Positions 35,926 through 45,279 are shown, counted from the first letter of the stretch. The stretch is 64,000 nucleotides of DNA from Vitreoscilla sp. (GCA_030150505.1 JASLFS010000074.1:1-64000); one strand, 5' to 3'. The notes: a model not told the origin generated them from the letters alone. Made by a program: numbers and translations.

Positions 35926-35961
35926 ATCTTTTCAGGGAGCCTATAGGCTCCCTGAAAAGAT
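35926..35961. terminator. 16-bp perfect hairpin of two C-variant uptake-like sequences
   Basis: Arms 35926-35941 and 35946-35961 are perfectly complementary, loop TATA. Each arm carries AGGCTCCCTGAA (minus 35931-35942, plus 35945-35956). It fills the gap between convergent speH and ubiD and should end both transcripts, as inverted uptake-sequence pairs often do in Neisseriaceae; no long T run is present. Confidence 0.8.
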
Positions 35962-37440
35962 TTAGAGACCTAATTCATCCCAAATTGAATCAATTTTAGC
36001 AGTCACTTCAGGGTCTTTTTTAATCACGCGTCCCCATTCCCGATCAGTTTCACCTGGCCATTTATTGGTTGCGTCTAATCCCATTTTCCCGCCTAAACCA
36101 CTAACTGGGCTGGCAAAATCTAAATAGTCAATGGGCGTATGGTTGATTAGCGTTGTATCTCGTACTGGATCCATGCGAGTGGTAATGGCCCAAATTACTT
36201 CTTTCCAATCTCGGATATTAATATCATCGTCGACGATAATAATAAATTTGGTATACATGAATTGGCGCAAAAAGCTCCAGCAGCCCATCATGATGCGTTT
36301 TGCATGGCCAGCATATTGTTTTTTGATGCTAACGATTGCCATGCGGTATGAGCAGCCTTCAGGCGGTAAGTAAAAATCAACAATTTCAGAAAATTGTTTT
36401 TGTAACAACGGCACAAAAACCTCATTGAGTGCTTCACCTAAAATGGCGGGTTCATCAATGGGTTTACCTGTGTAGGTGCTATGATAAATCGGATCTTTAC
36501 GCATTGTAATGCGTTCAACTGTTAATACAGGGAAGTAATCTTGTTCATTGTAATAACCAGTATGATCGCCATAAGGTCCTTCTAATGCCACTTCATCAGG
36601 ATGAATCACGCCCTCTAAAATTATTTCAGCTCGGGCTGGCACTTGTAAGTCATTGCCAATGCATTTGGTTAATTCTGTCCTTGAGCCACGTAGCAAGCCT
36701 GCAAATTGATATTCGCTTAAGCTATCAGGAACCGGCGTAACCGCACCCAATATGGTTGCTGGGTCGCATCCTAATACGACAGAAACAGGATAGGGTGTAT
36801 TGGGATGAGCCGCTTTATGAGCTTGAAAGTCCAAAGCCCCGCCACGGTGTGCCAACCAGCGCATGATAAGTTTATTTTTGCCGATTAGTTGTTGGCGGTA
36901 AATACCTAAGTTTTGGCGTTTTTTATTCGGACCACGTGTTACGGTTAAACCCCAAGTAACCAATGGTGCGACATCTTCAGGCCAACAATGTTGAATAGGC
37001 AATTTATACAAATCGACCTCATTGCCTTCGATAACGATTTCTTGGCATGGTGCTTTTTTAACCATGTGTGGAGACATATCCCATAATGCTTTTAGTAATG
37101 GTAGTTTGCTAAAAGCATCTTTCATGCCTTTTGGTGGATCTGGCTCTTTTAAGTAAGCCAATGTTTCACCAATGGCTCTTAGTTCTGTAATGTCTTTGGC
37201 TCCCATACCCATAGCAACTCGTTCGGTTGTACCAAATAAGTTTGCCAAAACAGGGTAAGGATAAGCTTGCCCTTGTTCATCAACAGCATTCTCAAATAAT
37301 AATGCAGGCCCGCCACTGCGTAATACTCGATCGGAAATTTCAGTCATTTCCAAATAGGTTGATATGGGCTTTTTAATTCTTTTTAATTTGCCTTGATTTT
37401 CTAATTGGGAAATAAATTCTCGTAAATCTGCATATTTCAT
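35962..37440 (-). CDS. ubiD: 4-hydroxy-3-polyprenylbenzoate decarboxylase UbiD
   Basis: A 492-residue prenylated-FMN decarboxylase of ubiquinone synthesis. The family's core blocks are seen: LGIYRQQLIGKNKLIMRWLAHRGGALDF, EGPYGDHTGYYN with the catalytic Glu/Arg surroundings, and IIVDDDINIRDWKEVIWAI. Length is normal. A monocistronic unit; the UbiX partner is not in the window. Confidence 0.95.
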   Translation of the reverse strand: MKYADLREFISQLENQGKLKRIKKPISTYLEMTEISDRVLRSGGPALLFENAVDEQGQAYPYPVLANLFGTTERVAMGMGAKDITELRAIGETLAYLKEPDPPKGMKDAFSKLPLLKALWDMSPHMVKKAPCQEIVIEGNEVDLYKLPIQHCWPEDVAPLVTWGLTVTRGPNKKRQNLGIYRQQLIGKNKLIMRWLAHRGGALDFQAHKAAHPNTPYPVSVVLGCDPATILGAVTPVPDSLSEYQFAGLLRGSRTELTKCIGNDLQVPARAEIILEGVIHPDEVALEGPYGDHTGYYNEQDYFPVLTVERITMRKDPIYHSTYTGKPIDEPAILGEALNEVFVPLLQKQFSEIVDFYLPPEGCSYRMAIVSIKKQYAGHAKRIMMGCWSFLRQFMYTKFIIIVDDDINIRDWKEVIWAITTRMDPVRDTTLINHTPIDYLDFASPVSGLGGKMGLDATNKWPGETDREWGRVIKKDPEVTAKIDSIWDELGL

Positions 37441-37754
37441 GAGAAAGCTTTCTGATTAAGTGAATATGGAATATAAGGTGCATTATAACGTTTATTTTTA
37501 GCCATCAGGTCGAAAAGGCTCGGGTTGATTGTTTATGTAAGCTTAATGAATGGATAAATTAATTTAGCAAAATAAAATACGATGGCCATTGGTATTGTAT
37601 GACATAGCTGATTTCAAGATAGCATTATCAGGTGTTTTTCCTACTGTCAATTTATTTGACTTTGAAATCAATGCCATTAGCGATAATATTCATGAGATTA
37701 ATACCCACTAATAATCCATTTTGAGGATTGGGTCTATCTAAAAGGAGATGAGTG
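37441..37754. other. Gene-free 314 bases, possible gene remnant
   Basis: No intact gene. On the minus strand a frame beginning at about 37693 reads MNIIANGIDFKVK then stop, and the next frame continues with KTPDNAILKSAMSYNTNGHRI, which could be the broken start of a small protein gene. The last 40 bases are the ankyrin gene's leader with AGGAG. The remnant reading is weak. Confidence 0.25.
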
Positions 37755-38363
37755 ATGAATAGAACAATACAACCACTTCATGATGCAGCCAAAACTGGAA
37801 ATATTGAGCAGCTTAAGCAATTGCTGCTTGAAGATAATACGATGATTGATTCAACCAATAGAGCTCGACAAACAGCTGTCTTAATAGCAGCCATGAATAA
37901 AGAATATGAAACAGTTCAGTTTTTGATTGAACAAGGCGCCAATCTAAATTTACAAGATGAAACTTGCCTGAATCCATTTTTATGGGGTTGTCTTCAAAAT
38001 GATTTAACTCTTGTACGAATGATGGTAAAAGCAGGAGTGAATCTCGATGTAACAACACGATTTGGTGGTGTAGGAATAACACCGGCAGCAGAAAAGGGTT
38101 ATGTTGAAATTGTTAAAGAGCTGCTTGAAACGACAGAGATTAATGTTAACCATACTAATACTGTTGGATGGACACCGCTTTTAGAAGCGATTGTTTTGAA
38201 TGATGGTGGTCAAAAACAGCAAGAGATTATTCGTTTACTGTTGGAATATGGCGCTAATCCCAATATGTCGGATAAGTATGGAAAAACGCCACTCACATTA
38301 GCGAAAGAAAAAGGCTATGCTCAGATTGCCGCAATACTGCAAGAAGCTGGTGGAATAGAGTAG
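37755..38363 (+). CDS. Ankyrin-repeat protein
   Basis: A 202-residue soluble protein made of about five ankyrin repeats (for example QTAVLIAAMNKEYETVQFLIEQGANLNLQ and GKTPLTLAKEKGYAQIAAIL). There is no signal peptide, so it is cytosolic. Ankyrin proteins bind other proteins; the partner is not evident. Start is ATG 37755 with AGGAG 7 bases ahead. It stands alone between ubiD and a convergent lipoprotein gene. Confidence 0.82.
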   Translation: MNRTIQPLHDAAKTGNIEQLKQLLLEDNTMIDSTNRARQTAVLIAAMNKEYETVQFLIEQGANLNLQDETCLNPFLWGCLQNDLTLVRMMVKAGVNLDVTTRFGGVGITPAAEKGYVEIVKELLETTEINVNHTNTVGWTPLLEAIVLNDGGQKQQEIIRLLLEYGANPNMSDKYGKTPLTLAKEKGYAQIAAILQEAGGIE

Positions 38364-38390
38364 TTTAATTTAATTGAATTTTATGTAGAA

Positions 38391-38410
38391 AACCTCTCAT
38401 TTGAGAGGTT
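38391..38410. terminator. Hairpin behind the ankyrin gene
   Basis: Perfect 9-bp arms AACCTCTCA/TGAGAGGTT (38391-38399 and 38402-38410), loop TT. The T run is short (TTGTTAA), so termination strength is uncertain; it lies between two convergent genes. Confidence 0.55.
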
Positions 38411-38442
38411 GTTAACTGGCAAATCATGATTAGTAGATTTGT

Positions 38443-39141
38443 TTATAACGAATGAGGTGCTATAGCGCGATTGGCTTGTTCCGAACGTATTGTTAAGATA
38501 TTTTGTTTGTAGTTTATAGAATAAATAAACTGGTTGATTTCAAAGGAAACCTCTTTTTCGTCACGATTGCTTAATTTCTTAAGACCAGTTTCAAAAGCTT
38601 GATATAAAGTTTTTGGAGTGGAGTGAGAATAAGCAGCTAAAGAAGCAACGATAAAATTTTTGTGTGTGGCATCTAATTGGCGCAAAGAAGATGTTTCTAA
38701 TGACAATTCAAGCCCATGGATCTGTGTATCTTCACGATTGATTTCTGCTATTAATGTGAGCTCAGGCGAGTAGTGATATAGGAAGCCTGGTATATCACCT
38801 TCCGTATAAATAATATTTTCAGGTGCTATGGCTTGCTCTTGCTGCTGTGTTAAATAATGATTGGCATCTTGAGCTAGCTGTTGGCTAGCGAGTGTTTCTT
38901 GATTGACATCTGTGCTGATTTCATCCAGCTGTTCAAGTTCTTGCCATTGTTCTTGTAACCATTCTTGCTCTTCTTCACTTGCTGTTAAAACAGCAAGCTC
39001 AACGCTGGCAGGATTTTCATCTTTGTGAATCATGCTTGCTGTTTGATTGGCTTCAGAACCGTTTGTTTCGGAAGGTTTACAGGCAGCCATTTGTGCAATG
39101 ATGATGGTTAAGATAATACGGAAGTAAATGGATTTATTCAT
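38443..39141 (-). CDS. Putative lipoprotein of unknown function
   Basis: A 232-residue protein with signal MNKSIYFRIILTIIIAQMAA and Cys21, a plausible lipobox (MAAC). The region 40-110 is very rich in Glu and Gln (EEEQEWLQEQWQELEQ), probably helical or coiled-coil; the C-terminal 100 residues look globular. No family recognised. Ribosome site weak. Confidence 0.6.
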   Translation of the reverse strand: MNKSIYFRIILTIIIAQMAACKPSETNGSEANQTASMIHKDENPASVELAVLTASEEEQEWLQEQWQELEQLDEISTDVNQETLASQQLAQDANHYLTQQQEQAIAPENIIYTEGDIPGFLYHYSPELTLIAEINREDTQIHGLELSLETSSLRQLDATHKNFIVASLAAYSHSTPKTLYQAFETGLKKLSNRDEKEVSFEINQFIYSINYKQNILTIRSEQANRAIAPHSL

Positions 39142-39688
39142 GACAACTTTGAACCAAGATTAAGCTGGTAACCAGTACCAACCATAAGTAAATAAGAAAC
39201 CCTGAATGATAACATAGTGCTATTTTTAGCTGAAATTTTAAATGTTTGAGCCTTGTTTTGCAGAGCAATTGATGAACGGTTATTTTGCTTGTAAGAATTA
39301 TTTTTTTTGTAAAATTCAATAATTAACAATATTTAATACGCATATTTATATTCATTTGTAATAATTTGTAATTGTATAATATTCATATACTTCGATAATA
39401 AGAACAATGCTTATATTTCATTGTTTTTATTTTAAATTTTTAATATCTATTTGATTTTAAATTGGTAATGTTAATTTATTTGATGATATTTAAATAATTA
39501 TTTTTTATTTTTATGTTTTTAACCGTCATCATGTTATAGAAAATTATTGGTATTGATTGAAGTAAACTTAAAGATAGTTATGCATATATTTAAAATAAGT
39601 TGAGCTTTGAAAAAAAGTGCAAACAGGGTTTTAAAATAGGATCGCCTTATTTAATATTTATTTACGCTTAAACCAAATAAGGAAAACC
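39142..39688. other. AT-rich intergenic region without genes
   Basis: About 550 bases of very AT-rich DNA with many poly-T and poly-A tracts. I see no reading frame with a ribosome site longer than about 30 codons, no terminator and no clear operator; the right end holds the ribosome site AAGGAAAA of the next gene. Promoters for both flanking genes must lie here. Confidence 0.6.
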
Positions 39689-39922
39689 ATGAGAAAACTT
39701 GTATTACTATTAGCAACCAGTGCAGCATTCATTGGTAATTATGCTGTGGCTCAAGACGTGAATAACGATGTTGAAAGTTCAATTGTTTCACCAGCAGTAG
39801 AGCAACAAGAAATGACACCTCCTGTGGTAGAAGATGAGGATGTAACTGTTAATAGTGCTGCTTCAGAAGAGGAAACGCCAGAAAGCAATCTTGCTGATGA
39901 AGCTCAGGCAAGTGAGATTTAA
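39689..39922 (+). CDS. Small acidic exported protein
   Basis: A 77-residue protein with a classical signal peptide (MRKLVLLLATSAAFIGNYAVA, cleavage after Ala21) and a mature part of about 56 residues that is strongly acidic and rich in Glu, Val, Ser and Pro. No family recognised; probably unstructured in the periplasm. AAGGAAAA ribosome site and own terminator support expression. Confidence 0.65.
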   Translation: MRKLVLLLATSAAFIGNYAVAQDVNNDVESSIVSPAVEQQEMTPPVVEDEDVTVNSAASEEETPESNLADEAQASEI

Positions 39923-39960
39923 GCCAGACAATAGTTCAATAAAAGCAGGATGATTATTTT

Positions 39961-39986
39961 AAAAACCACCTTAGGGTGGTTTTTTT
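39961..39986 (+). terminator. Terminator of the acidic exported protein gene
   Basis: Perfect 10-bp arms AAAAACCACC/GGTGGTTTTT (39961-39970 and 39975-39984), loop TTAG, seven T. Confidence 0.92.
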
Positions 39987-40113
39987 ATATCAGTTGGTTT
40001 TGTTATTTGTTTATTTAAATATAATTATTTTATCTTTAAATAAATTGCTGAATTTCTATTAAAAATCCCTTATGATGAAAAGATCCATTATGGGTATTTA
40101 GGGGAGAGATAAT

Positions 40114-40638
40114 ATGAAATTAAGACCAGTTGATAAATTAATGTTATTGATGTTGTGTGATTTATCGAAAAAACGCTCAGAAAGAAGCATTAATTTTAAT
40201 TTAATCGAAAAAGCTTTAATCAGTGATAACGAATGGAGCCTTAGTTGGAAAGAGTTTCAGTTGACTGATGGAAGTGATGATAATGAATCGGTGCTGATAA
40301 CATCGCAAATATTGTCCATGTATCAAGTGTTATACCGCTCATTTTTGCGCTTGAATAGGGAAGAGCAAAGAGAAGTGATTGATGTTTGTATGGGAGAATT
40401 GCCACTTTTTATTGGGTTTAGTAAAGAGATGGAATATGAGCATTATAAAATCGCGCAATTTTTTATCAATGAAATGGGTTTGTTTAAAGAGCTATCAAAA
40501 GTATTGAGCTTTGACAGTAAAAAAGAAATGATGCCTTTGTATCAGCGCATGTTAAAAACTTTCAATACCGTTACTCATACCAAAGGATATGTAAAATGGT
40601 TATCGAAAGATGGCATTATCTTGGTGGTTGTATCTTAA
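40114..40638 (+). CDS. YfbU-family protein
   Basis: A 174-residue soluble helical protein. The pattern ILSMYQVLYRSF, then FIGFSKEMEYEHYKIAQFFINEM, and near the end MPLYQRMLKTFNTV, follows the YfbU family, including the GFD/E..HY core. In E. coli yfbU overproduction is toxic, but its role is unknown. Strong ribosome site GGGGAGAGA. Confidence 0.7.
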   Translation: MKLRPVDKLMLLMLCDLSKKRSERSINFNLIEKALISDNEWSLSWKEFQLTDGSDDNESVLITSQILSMYQVLYRSFLRLNREEQREVIDVCMGELPLFIGFSKEMEYEHYKIAQFFINEMGLFKELSKVLSFDSKKEMMPLYQRMLKTFNTVTHTKGYVKWLSKDGIILVVVS

Positions 40639-40717
40639 CTATTTATACAGATATTCTTTCTTTTTGAATCAGTAATGGTTTGTTATTTTAGATTTAATTG
40701 TCATTAATGGAAAATAT

Positions 40718-40951
40718 ATGCCGTTTAGCTTAGAAGAACGACAAGCGTTACTTGCTTTAAAAGGAGTGGGTGAAGTTGTTTTGTCGAGGTTGGAAAGTAT
40801 CGGATTGGATAGTTTCGATTCACTTAAAACTGCAGAGGTGGATGATGTGTTATTGCATATTAGTCAGTTATTAAAATCAACTTGTTGGCGAAATAGCCCG
40901 CAAGCAAGAAAGGCTATTCAAGATATTATTCACTGCGCTCAAATGAGTTGA
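40718..40951 (+). CDS. Small helix-hairpin-helix protein
   Basis: A 77-residue protein with a helix-hairpin-helix motif at about 12-30 (LALKGVGEVVLSRLESIGLDS), a fold usually binding DNA non-specifically. The later CWRNSPQARKAIQDII recalls the Cdd1/pathogenicity-locus family. Function unknown. Ribosome site weak (GGAAAATAT). Confidence 0.6.
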   Translation: MPFSLEERQALLALKGVGEVVLSRLESIGLDSFDSLKTAEVDDVLLHISQLLKSTCWRNSPQARKAIQDIIHCAQMS

Positions 40952-41046
40952 TTTTTCAGTGTGATTTTGACTGAAATATTTATTTTTTATATTGAATTTG
41001 CTGAATGTGATAAGTAGGTTCAAATCAATTAATTGGGTATGACGAT

Positions 41047-41376
41047 ATGAATAAAATTAAATATATTATTTTGACTTTGTTTTTAGCCGGGTGTGTTAGT
41101 GCTGGTACAAAAGAAAGCGAAGTGTTTTATATCAATGATCAATTGGTCGATTGTGTTGGGGTTGCACCGATGAAATGCATGCAAGTGAAGAGTTCGCCGA
41201 CTGGGTCGTGGCAGTTCTTTTACGGGCATATCGATGGTTTTGATTATGAAGAAGGATATGAATACACCATTAGTGTGTTGAAAACCAATATTAGCCAGCC
41301 GCCAGCAGATGGCAGCAGCGTGAAATATAGCTTAATTAAAATAATAAACAAAACCAAAACGGAGTTATCAGAATAG
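41047..41376 (+). CDS. DUF4377 lipoprotein
   Basis: A 109-residue lipoprotein with lipobox LAGC (Cys16). The conserved cysteine pair in VDCVGVAPMKCMQVK followed by WQFFYGHIDGFDYEEGYEY is the DUF4377 signature, a domain often found with META/HslJ proteins. Role unknown, probably envelope stress. Confidence 0.8.
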   Translation: MNKIKYIILTLFLAGCVSAGTKESEVFYINDQLVDCVGVAPMKCMQVKSSPTGSWQFFYGHIDGFDYEEGYEYTISVLKTNISQPPADGSSVKYSLIKIINKTKTELSE

Positions 41377-41422
41377 GTATTTATTTATCACGCGCTGGAA
41401 GTTTTAGATAGATATTGAAGCG

Positions 41423-41464
41423 TTCAGTTGTATGATTTTTTTGATAAAAACCAATACAACTGAA
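41423..41464. terminator. Long hairpin between DUF4377 and tcyP
   Basis: Perfect 11-bp arms TTCAGTTGTAT/ATACAACTGAA (41423-41433 and 41454-41464); the 20-base loop holds a T run and an A run that can pair as well. It lies between convergent genes and may terminate either, though no T run follows the stem. Confidence 0.5.
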
Positions 41465-41488
41465 CAATTACTTATAACACAACGATAA

Positions 41489-42877
41489 TTAATTTTTTAA
41501 TTCATCATCATTGTCATTGTTTAAAATTTGATGATTGGTTTGGCGCATTAATTGGCTGGTAATGGTGCCGGCCGTCATTGAGCCACTAACGTTCAGTGCG
41601 GTACGTCCCATGTCAATTAATGGTTCTACTGAGATTAGCAATGCAACCAATGTGACTGGTAAGCCCATGGCTGGTAAAACGATTAACGCAGCAAATGTCG
41701 CTCCACCACCAACGCCTGCAACTCCTGCTGAGCTAATGGTTACAATGCCGATTAATGTTGCTATCCACATAGGGTCTAATGGGTTAATGCCTACTGTTGG
41801 GGCAACCATAACCGCTAACATAGCAGGATAAATACCAGCACAGCCATTTTGACCAATTGTTGCACCAAAAGATGCAGAAAAGCTGGCTATGGATTCTGGA
41901 ATGCCAAGGCGGCGAGTTTGTGCTTCAACATTCACTGGGATGCTTGCCGCACTTGAGCGACTTGTAAATGCAAATGTTAATACAGGCATAACTTTTTTAA
42001 AGAATCTAATTGGATTGATACCAGTAAAAGCAATTAATAAACCATGTATCACAAACATAATGAACAAGGCTAAGTATGAAGCGACTACAAAGCTACCTAG
42101 ATTAATAATATCTTCTAAATTGGAGCTGGCGACCACTTTGATCATTAAAGCCATCACACCATAAGGTGTTAAAAGCATAACCAAGCGGACTAATTTCATA
42201 ATCCAAGTTTGCAAAATATCAATGGCAACTAATGCTTTTTCACCTTTTTCAGGGCTGTCTTTTAGCATTTGTAAAGCAGCAGTGCCTAAAAAGGCCGCAA
42301 AAATAACAACGCTAATAATAGAAGTTGGGCTAGCACCTGTTAAATCTGCAAATGGGTTACTTGGCACAAAAGATAAAATTAAATCAGGTAAGCTTAAATC
42401 ACTCACTTTACCCATGTAATTCATTTCAAGAGCACTTAATCTTTCTGTTTCTTTAGCACCTTGTATTAAACCTTCTGCCGTTAAGCCGAATAAATTGGCA
42501 ATAGTGATGCCCACTAAAGCTGAAATGGCTGTTGTGAATAATAGTGTACCAATGGTTAGGAAACTAATTTTACCAAGAGAAGAGGCTTTATGTAATTTAG
42601 CAACGGCGCTTAAAATGGAAGCAAAAACCAAAGGCATAACAACCATTTGTAGTAGTTTTACATAGCCATTACCAACGATATTAAACCATGTGATTGATTC
42701 TTGAATGATATTGGTGTTATTTGAGTAAACAACATGCAATCCTAATCCATAAAGTACGCCTAGTACTAAGCCTAATATTACTTTTTTGGATAGGCTCCAA
42801 CCTTTTTTAGCAAATTTACTGATGACGAATAACAGCAATACAAAAATAATAATATTGCTGATTAATGCGAAACTCAT
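41489..42877 (-). CDS. tcyP: L-cystine/dicarboxylate symporter (TcyP type)
   Basis: A 462-residue sodium/proton symporter of the DAACS family with about eight membrane helices and two re-entrant loops. The serine-rich hairpin FAFTSRSSAASIPV and the later SGSMTAGTI motif mark the substrate site; the N-terminal order matches B. subtilis TcyP and E. coli YdjN. It imports cystine, important where cysteine synthesis is limited. Single gene; promoter region shared with DUF523. Confidence 0.85.
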   Translation of the reverse strand: MSFALISNIIIFVLLLFVISKFAKKGWSLSKKVILGLVLGVLYGLGLHVVYSNNTNIIQESITWFNIVGNGYVKLLQMVVMPLVFASILSAVAKLHKASSLGKISFLTIGTLLFTTAISALVGITIANLFGLTAEGLIQGAKETERLSALEMNYMGKVSDLSLPDLILSFVPSNPFADLTGASPTSIISVVIFAAFLGTAALQMLKDSPEKGEKALVAIDILQTWIMKLVRLVMLLTPYGVMALMIKVVASSNLEDIINLGSFVVASYLALFIMFVIHGLLIAFTGINPIRFFKKVMPVLTFAFTSRSSAASIPVNVEAQTRRLGIPESIASFSASFGATIGQNGCAGIYPAMLAVMVAPTVGINPLDPMWIATLIGIVTISSAGVAGVGGGATFAALIVLPAMGLPVTLVALLISVEPLIDMGRTALNVSGSMTAGTITSQLMRQTNHQILNNDNDDELKN

Positions 42878-43050
42878 TATTGTTATGTCCGAAAATAGAA
42901 GTCAATCGACACATTTTATAGTACCAGCCAGAGCGACTCAAATAATTACTAATTATAAGCCTGTTGAATTATGTTATAAGGCACAGTATGAATAGAATTT
43001 ATTTTAAAATAATTTAATATTTGATTTTTAAATTAAATATAGGAAGAACA

Positions 43051-43536
43051 ATGATTGTTATCAGTGCTTGTCTGTTGGGTTATGCCGTTCGTTATGATGG
43101 TTCTCATAAGCTAATGAATGCATTAAAAAACATAGAGAAAAAGGGATTAGCAATAGGAATTTGCCCTGAAGTTTTAGGCGGATTACCAACACCGCGGACA
43201 GCTGCTGAGATTGTAAAAGGGGATGGTAATGATGTATGGGCTGGTTGTAGTCAGGTTTTAACCAAAGATAACGAGGATGTTACCGAAGCATTCAAAATAG
43301 GCGCTCAGCAAGCATTACAAATATTAATAGCTCAGCAAATTACACATGTTATTTTAAAGGCTAATAGTCCTTCTTGTAGTAGCCAGAATATTTATGTAGG
43401 CAAGTTTGATGGCTCCATGAGCGCTGGTGTGGGTGTGACGACGGCCTTATTGTTAAAAAATGGCATTACTGTTTGGGATGAGAATCATCCTGAGCTGATT
43501 CATTGGATACAAGATTATATTTCTCGTTATACATGA
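43051..43536 (+). CDS. DUF523 family protein (YbbK-like)
   Basis: A 161-residue protein with ISACLLGYAVRYDGSHK at the start, ICPEVLGGLPTPR in the middle and KANSPSCSSQNIYVG near the end, all DUF523 hallmarks, including conserved cysteines that suggest thiol or metal chemistry. Function unknown. ATG 43051 has AGGAAG; the upstream 43021 codon does not. Confidence 0.85.
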   Translation: MIVISACLLGYAVRYDGSHKLMNALKNIEKKGLAIGICPEVLGGLPTPRTAAEIVKGDGNDVWAGCSQVLTKDNEDVTEAFKIGAQQALQILIAQQITHVILKANSPSCSSQNIYVGKFDGSMSAGVGVTTALLLKNGITVWDENHPELIHWIQDYISRYT

Positions 43537-43613
43537 TAATTAAGCAAAATATTATTCTGATAAGGATGGGAATAATAGCTTGTTATTTAATTGTGGCTAT
43601 ATGCTACTGATGA

Positions 43614-43644
43614 ACACGAATAATATGATGAATTCTATTCGTGT
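43614..43644. repeat. Inverted repeat in the mpl leader
   Basis: Perfect 9-bp arms ACACGAATA (43614-43622) and TATTCGTGT (43636-43644), spacer 13 bases, about 65 bases before the mpl start. Either a regulator site or a leader hairpin. Confidence 0.4.
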
Positions 43645-43709
43645 GGCTGTGCAATATGAGCAATATGGCTTATCATTGTTTTTTTGTTAATGGCGCGCGA
43701 AGAAACGCA

Positions 43710-45086
43710 ATGAAACACATACATATTATTGGCATTTGTGGCACCTTTATGGGCGGGGTAGCAGCTTTAGCAAAAGCAGCTGGGTTTAAAGTAACCGGTT
43801 GTGATGCAAAAGTATATCCCCCAATGAGCACGCAATTACAAGCACTTGGTATTAATTTGGTTGAGGGCTTTGAGGCTGAGCAATTACAAGATTATCCAGC
43901 TGATATGTATGTGATTGGTAACGTTGCAAAACGTGGTATGCCTGTTATCGAAGCCATTTTAAATCAAGGATTGCCTTATACCTCTGGCCCACAATGGTTA
44001 TCAGAAAATGTATTACAAGGTAAATGGGTATTGGCTGTCGCAGGTACACATGGCAAAACCACCACAGCAAGTATGCTAGCTTGGATTTTGGAATATGCGG
44101 GTTTAGCTCCTGGATTTTTAATTGGCGGTGTTCCTGAAAATTTCTCTACTTCAGCACGCTTGCCTGGTGTTCCGACACAAGATCCAAATAGCATCAGCCC
44201 ATTTTTTGTGATTGAAGCAGATGAATATGATACTGCTTTCTTTGATAAGCGCTCTAAATTTGTTCATTATCGCCCAAGAACGGCTATTTTAAATAACTTA
44301 GAATTTGATCACGCAGATATTTTTGCAGATTTAGCTGCGATTCAAACGCAGTTTCATCATTTGATTCGTACCATTCCAAGTGATGGCTTGATTGTTAGCA
44401 ATGGTCGAGAAGAAAATTTAGATGTGACATTATCAAAAGGTTGCTGGACACTTGTTGAGAAATTTAATGATGCCAAGCATTGGTATGGTACGAATGTGAA
44501 TGAAGATGGACATTTTGACGTTTACTTCCAAAATGATAAGCAAGGACATGTGGCTTGGGAGCTAATGGGTGAACATAACCGTGCGAATGCTGTTGCTGCC
44601 ATTTTAGCAGCTAGACATATTGGTGTGAGCGTCAACGTTGCTTGTGAAGCACTCACAAAATTTAAAAATGTTAAGCGACGGATGGAAACAAAAGGGACGG
44701 TGAATAATATTGTGGTTTATGACGATTTTGCTCACCATCCGACAGCCATTGATTTAACGATTGCTGGCTTGAGAGCAAGAGTTGGAAGCGAAAAAATTAT
44801 TGCAGTATTAGAGCCACGCTCAAATACCATGAAGCTAGGAGTGATGAAGAAAGCATTGCCAGAAAGCCTCCAAGAGGCAGATAGCATTTATTGTTACGCT
44901 GGCGGCGTTGATTGGGATGTTGCAGATAGCATGAAGCCTTTGGGAAACAAATGCCAAGTTTTTAATGACTTTGATGCCATGCTAGAAGCTATCGTTGCAG
45001 AAGCTGAAGCAAATAATCATATTTTAGTGATGAGTAACGGCGGGTTTAATGGCATTCATCAGAAGTTATTGGATAAATTAAAATAG
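43710..45086 (+). CDS. mpl: UDP-N-acetylmuramate:L-alanyl-gamma-D-glutamyl-meso-diaminopimelate ligase
   Basis: A 458-residue Mur ligase for peptidoglycan recycling: it joins recovered murein tripeptide to UDP-MurNAc. The ATP loop GTHGKTT is at 112-118, MKHIHIIGICGTFMGGVA at the start is typical of Mpl, and DDFAHHPTAI and EPRSNTMKLG follow in the C-terminal half. ATG 43710 matches the family start; the upstream extension from 43641 is probably leader. A strong terminator follows. Confidence 0.93.
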   Translation: MKHIHIIGICGTFMGGVAALAKAAGFKVTGCDAKVYPPMSTQLQALGINLVEGFEAEQLQDYPADMYVIGNVAKRGMPVIEAILNQGLPYTSGPQWLSENVLQGKWVLAVAGTHGKTTTASMLAWILEYAGLAPGFLIGGVPENFSTSARLPGVPTQDPNSISPFFVIEADEYDTAFFDKRSKFVHYRPRTAILNNLEFDHADIFADLAAIQTQFHHLIRTIPSDGLIVSNGREENLDVTLSKGCWTLVEKFNDAKHWYGTNVNEDGHFDVYFQNDKQGHVAWELMGEHNRANAVAAILAARHIGVSVNVACEALTKFKNVKRRMETKGTVNNIVVYDDFAHHPTAIDLTIAGLRARVGSEKIIAVLEPRSNTMKLGVMKKALPESLQEADSIYCYAGGVDWDVADSMKPLGNKCQVFNDFDAMLEAIVAEAEANNHILVMSNGGFNGIHQKLLDKLK

Positions 45087-45110
45087 TCATTGGCTATTTT
45101 TTAGTAGGGC

Positions 45111-45144
45111 AAAATAAGCACTGGGGGTTTCCAGTGCTTATTTT
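45111..45144 (+). terminator. Terminator of mpl
   Basis: Perfect 14-bp arms (45111-45124 and 45131-45144; AAAATAAGCACTGG), loop GGGTTT, ending in TTTT. Confidence 0.88.
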
Positions 45145-45279
45145 ATATGAGATTCTGATTGTGTCGATAAATCAATATTTGCTATTTCAGTCAGTTTATA
45201 TCGATAACTAAATAGATTATTTTTATTTGTTATATGAATGCTTTAACCAAAGTCATATTAAGTTTGTTATGTTATATGT

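Noticed and set aside
37752..38363. Ankyrin protein as a secreted effector
   Set aside because: No signal peptide or secretion-system genes nearby; it is treated as cytosolic.
39134..39329. Two overlapping minus-strand frames of 61-63 codons
   Set aside because: Composition is that of AT-rich non-coding DNA, no ribosome site, and they run into the lipoprotein start region.
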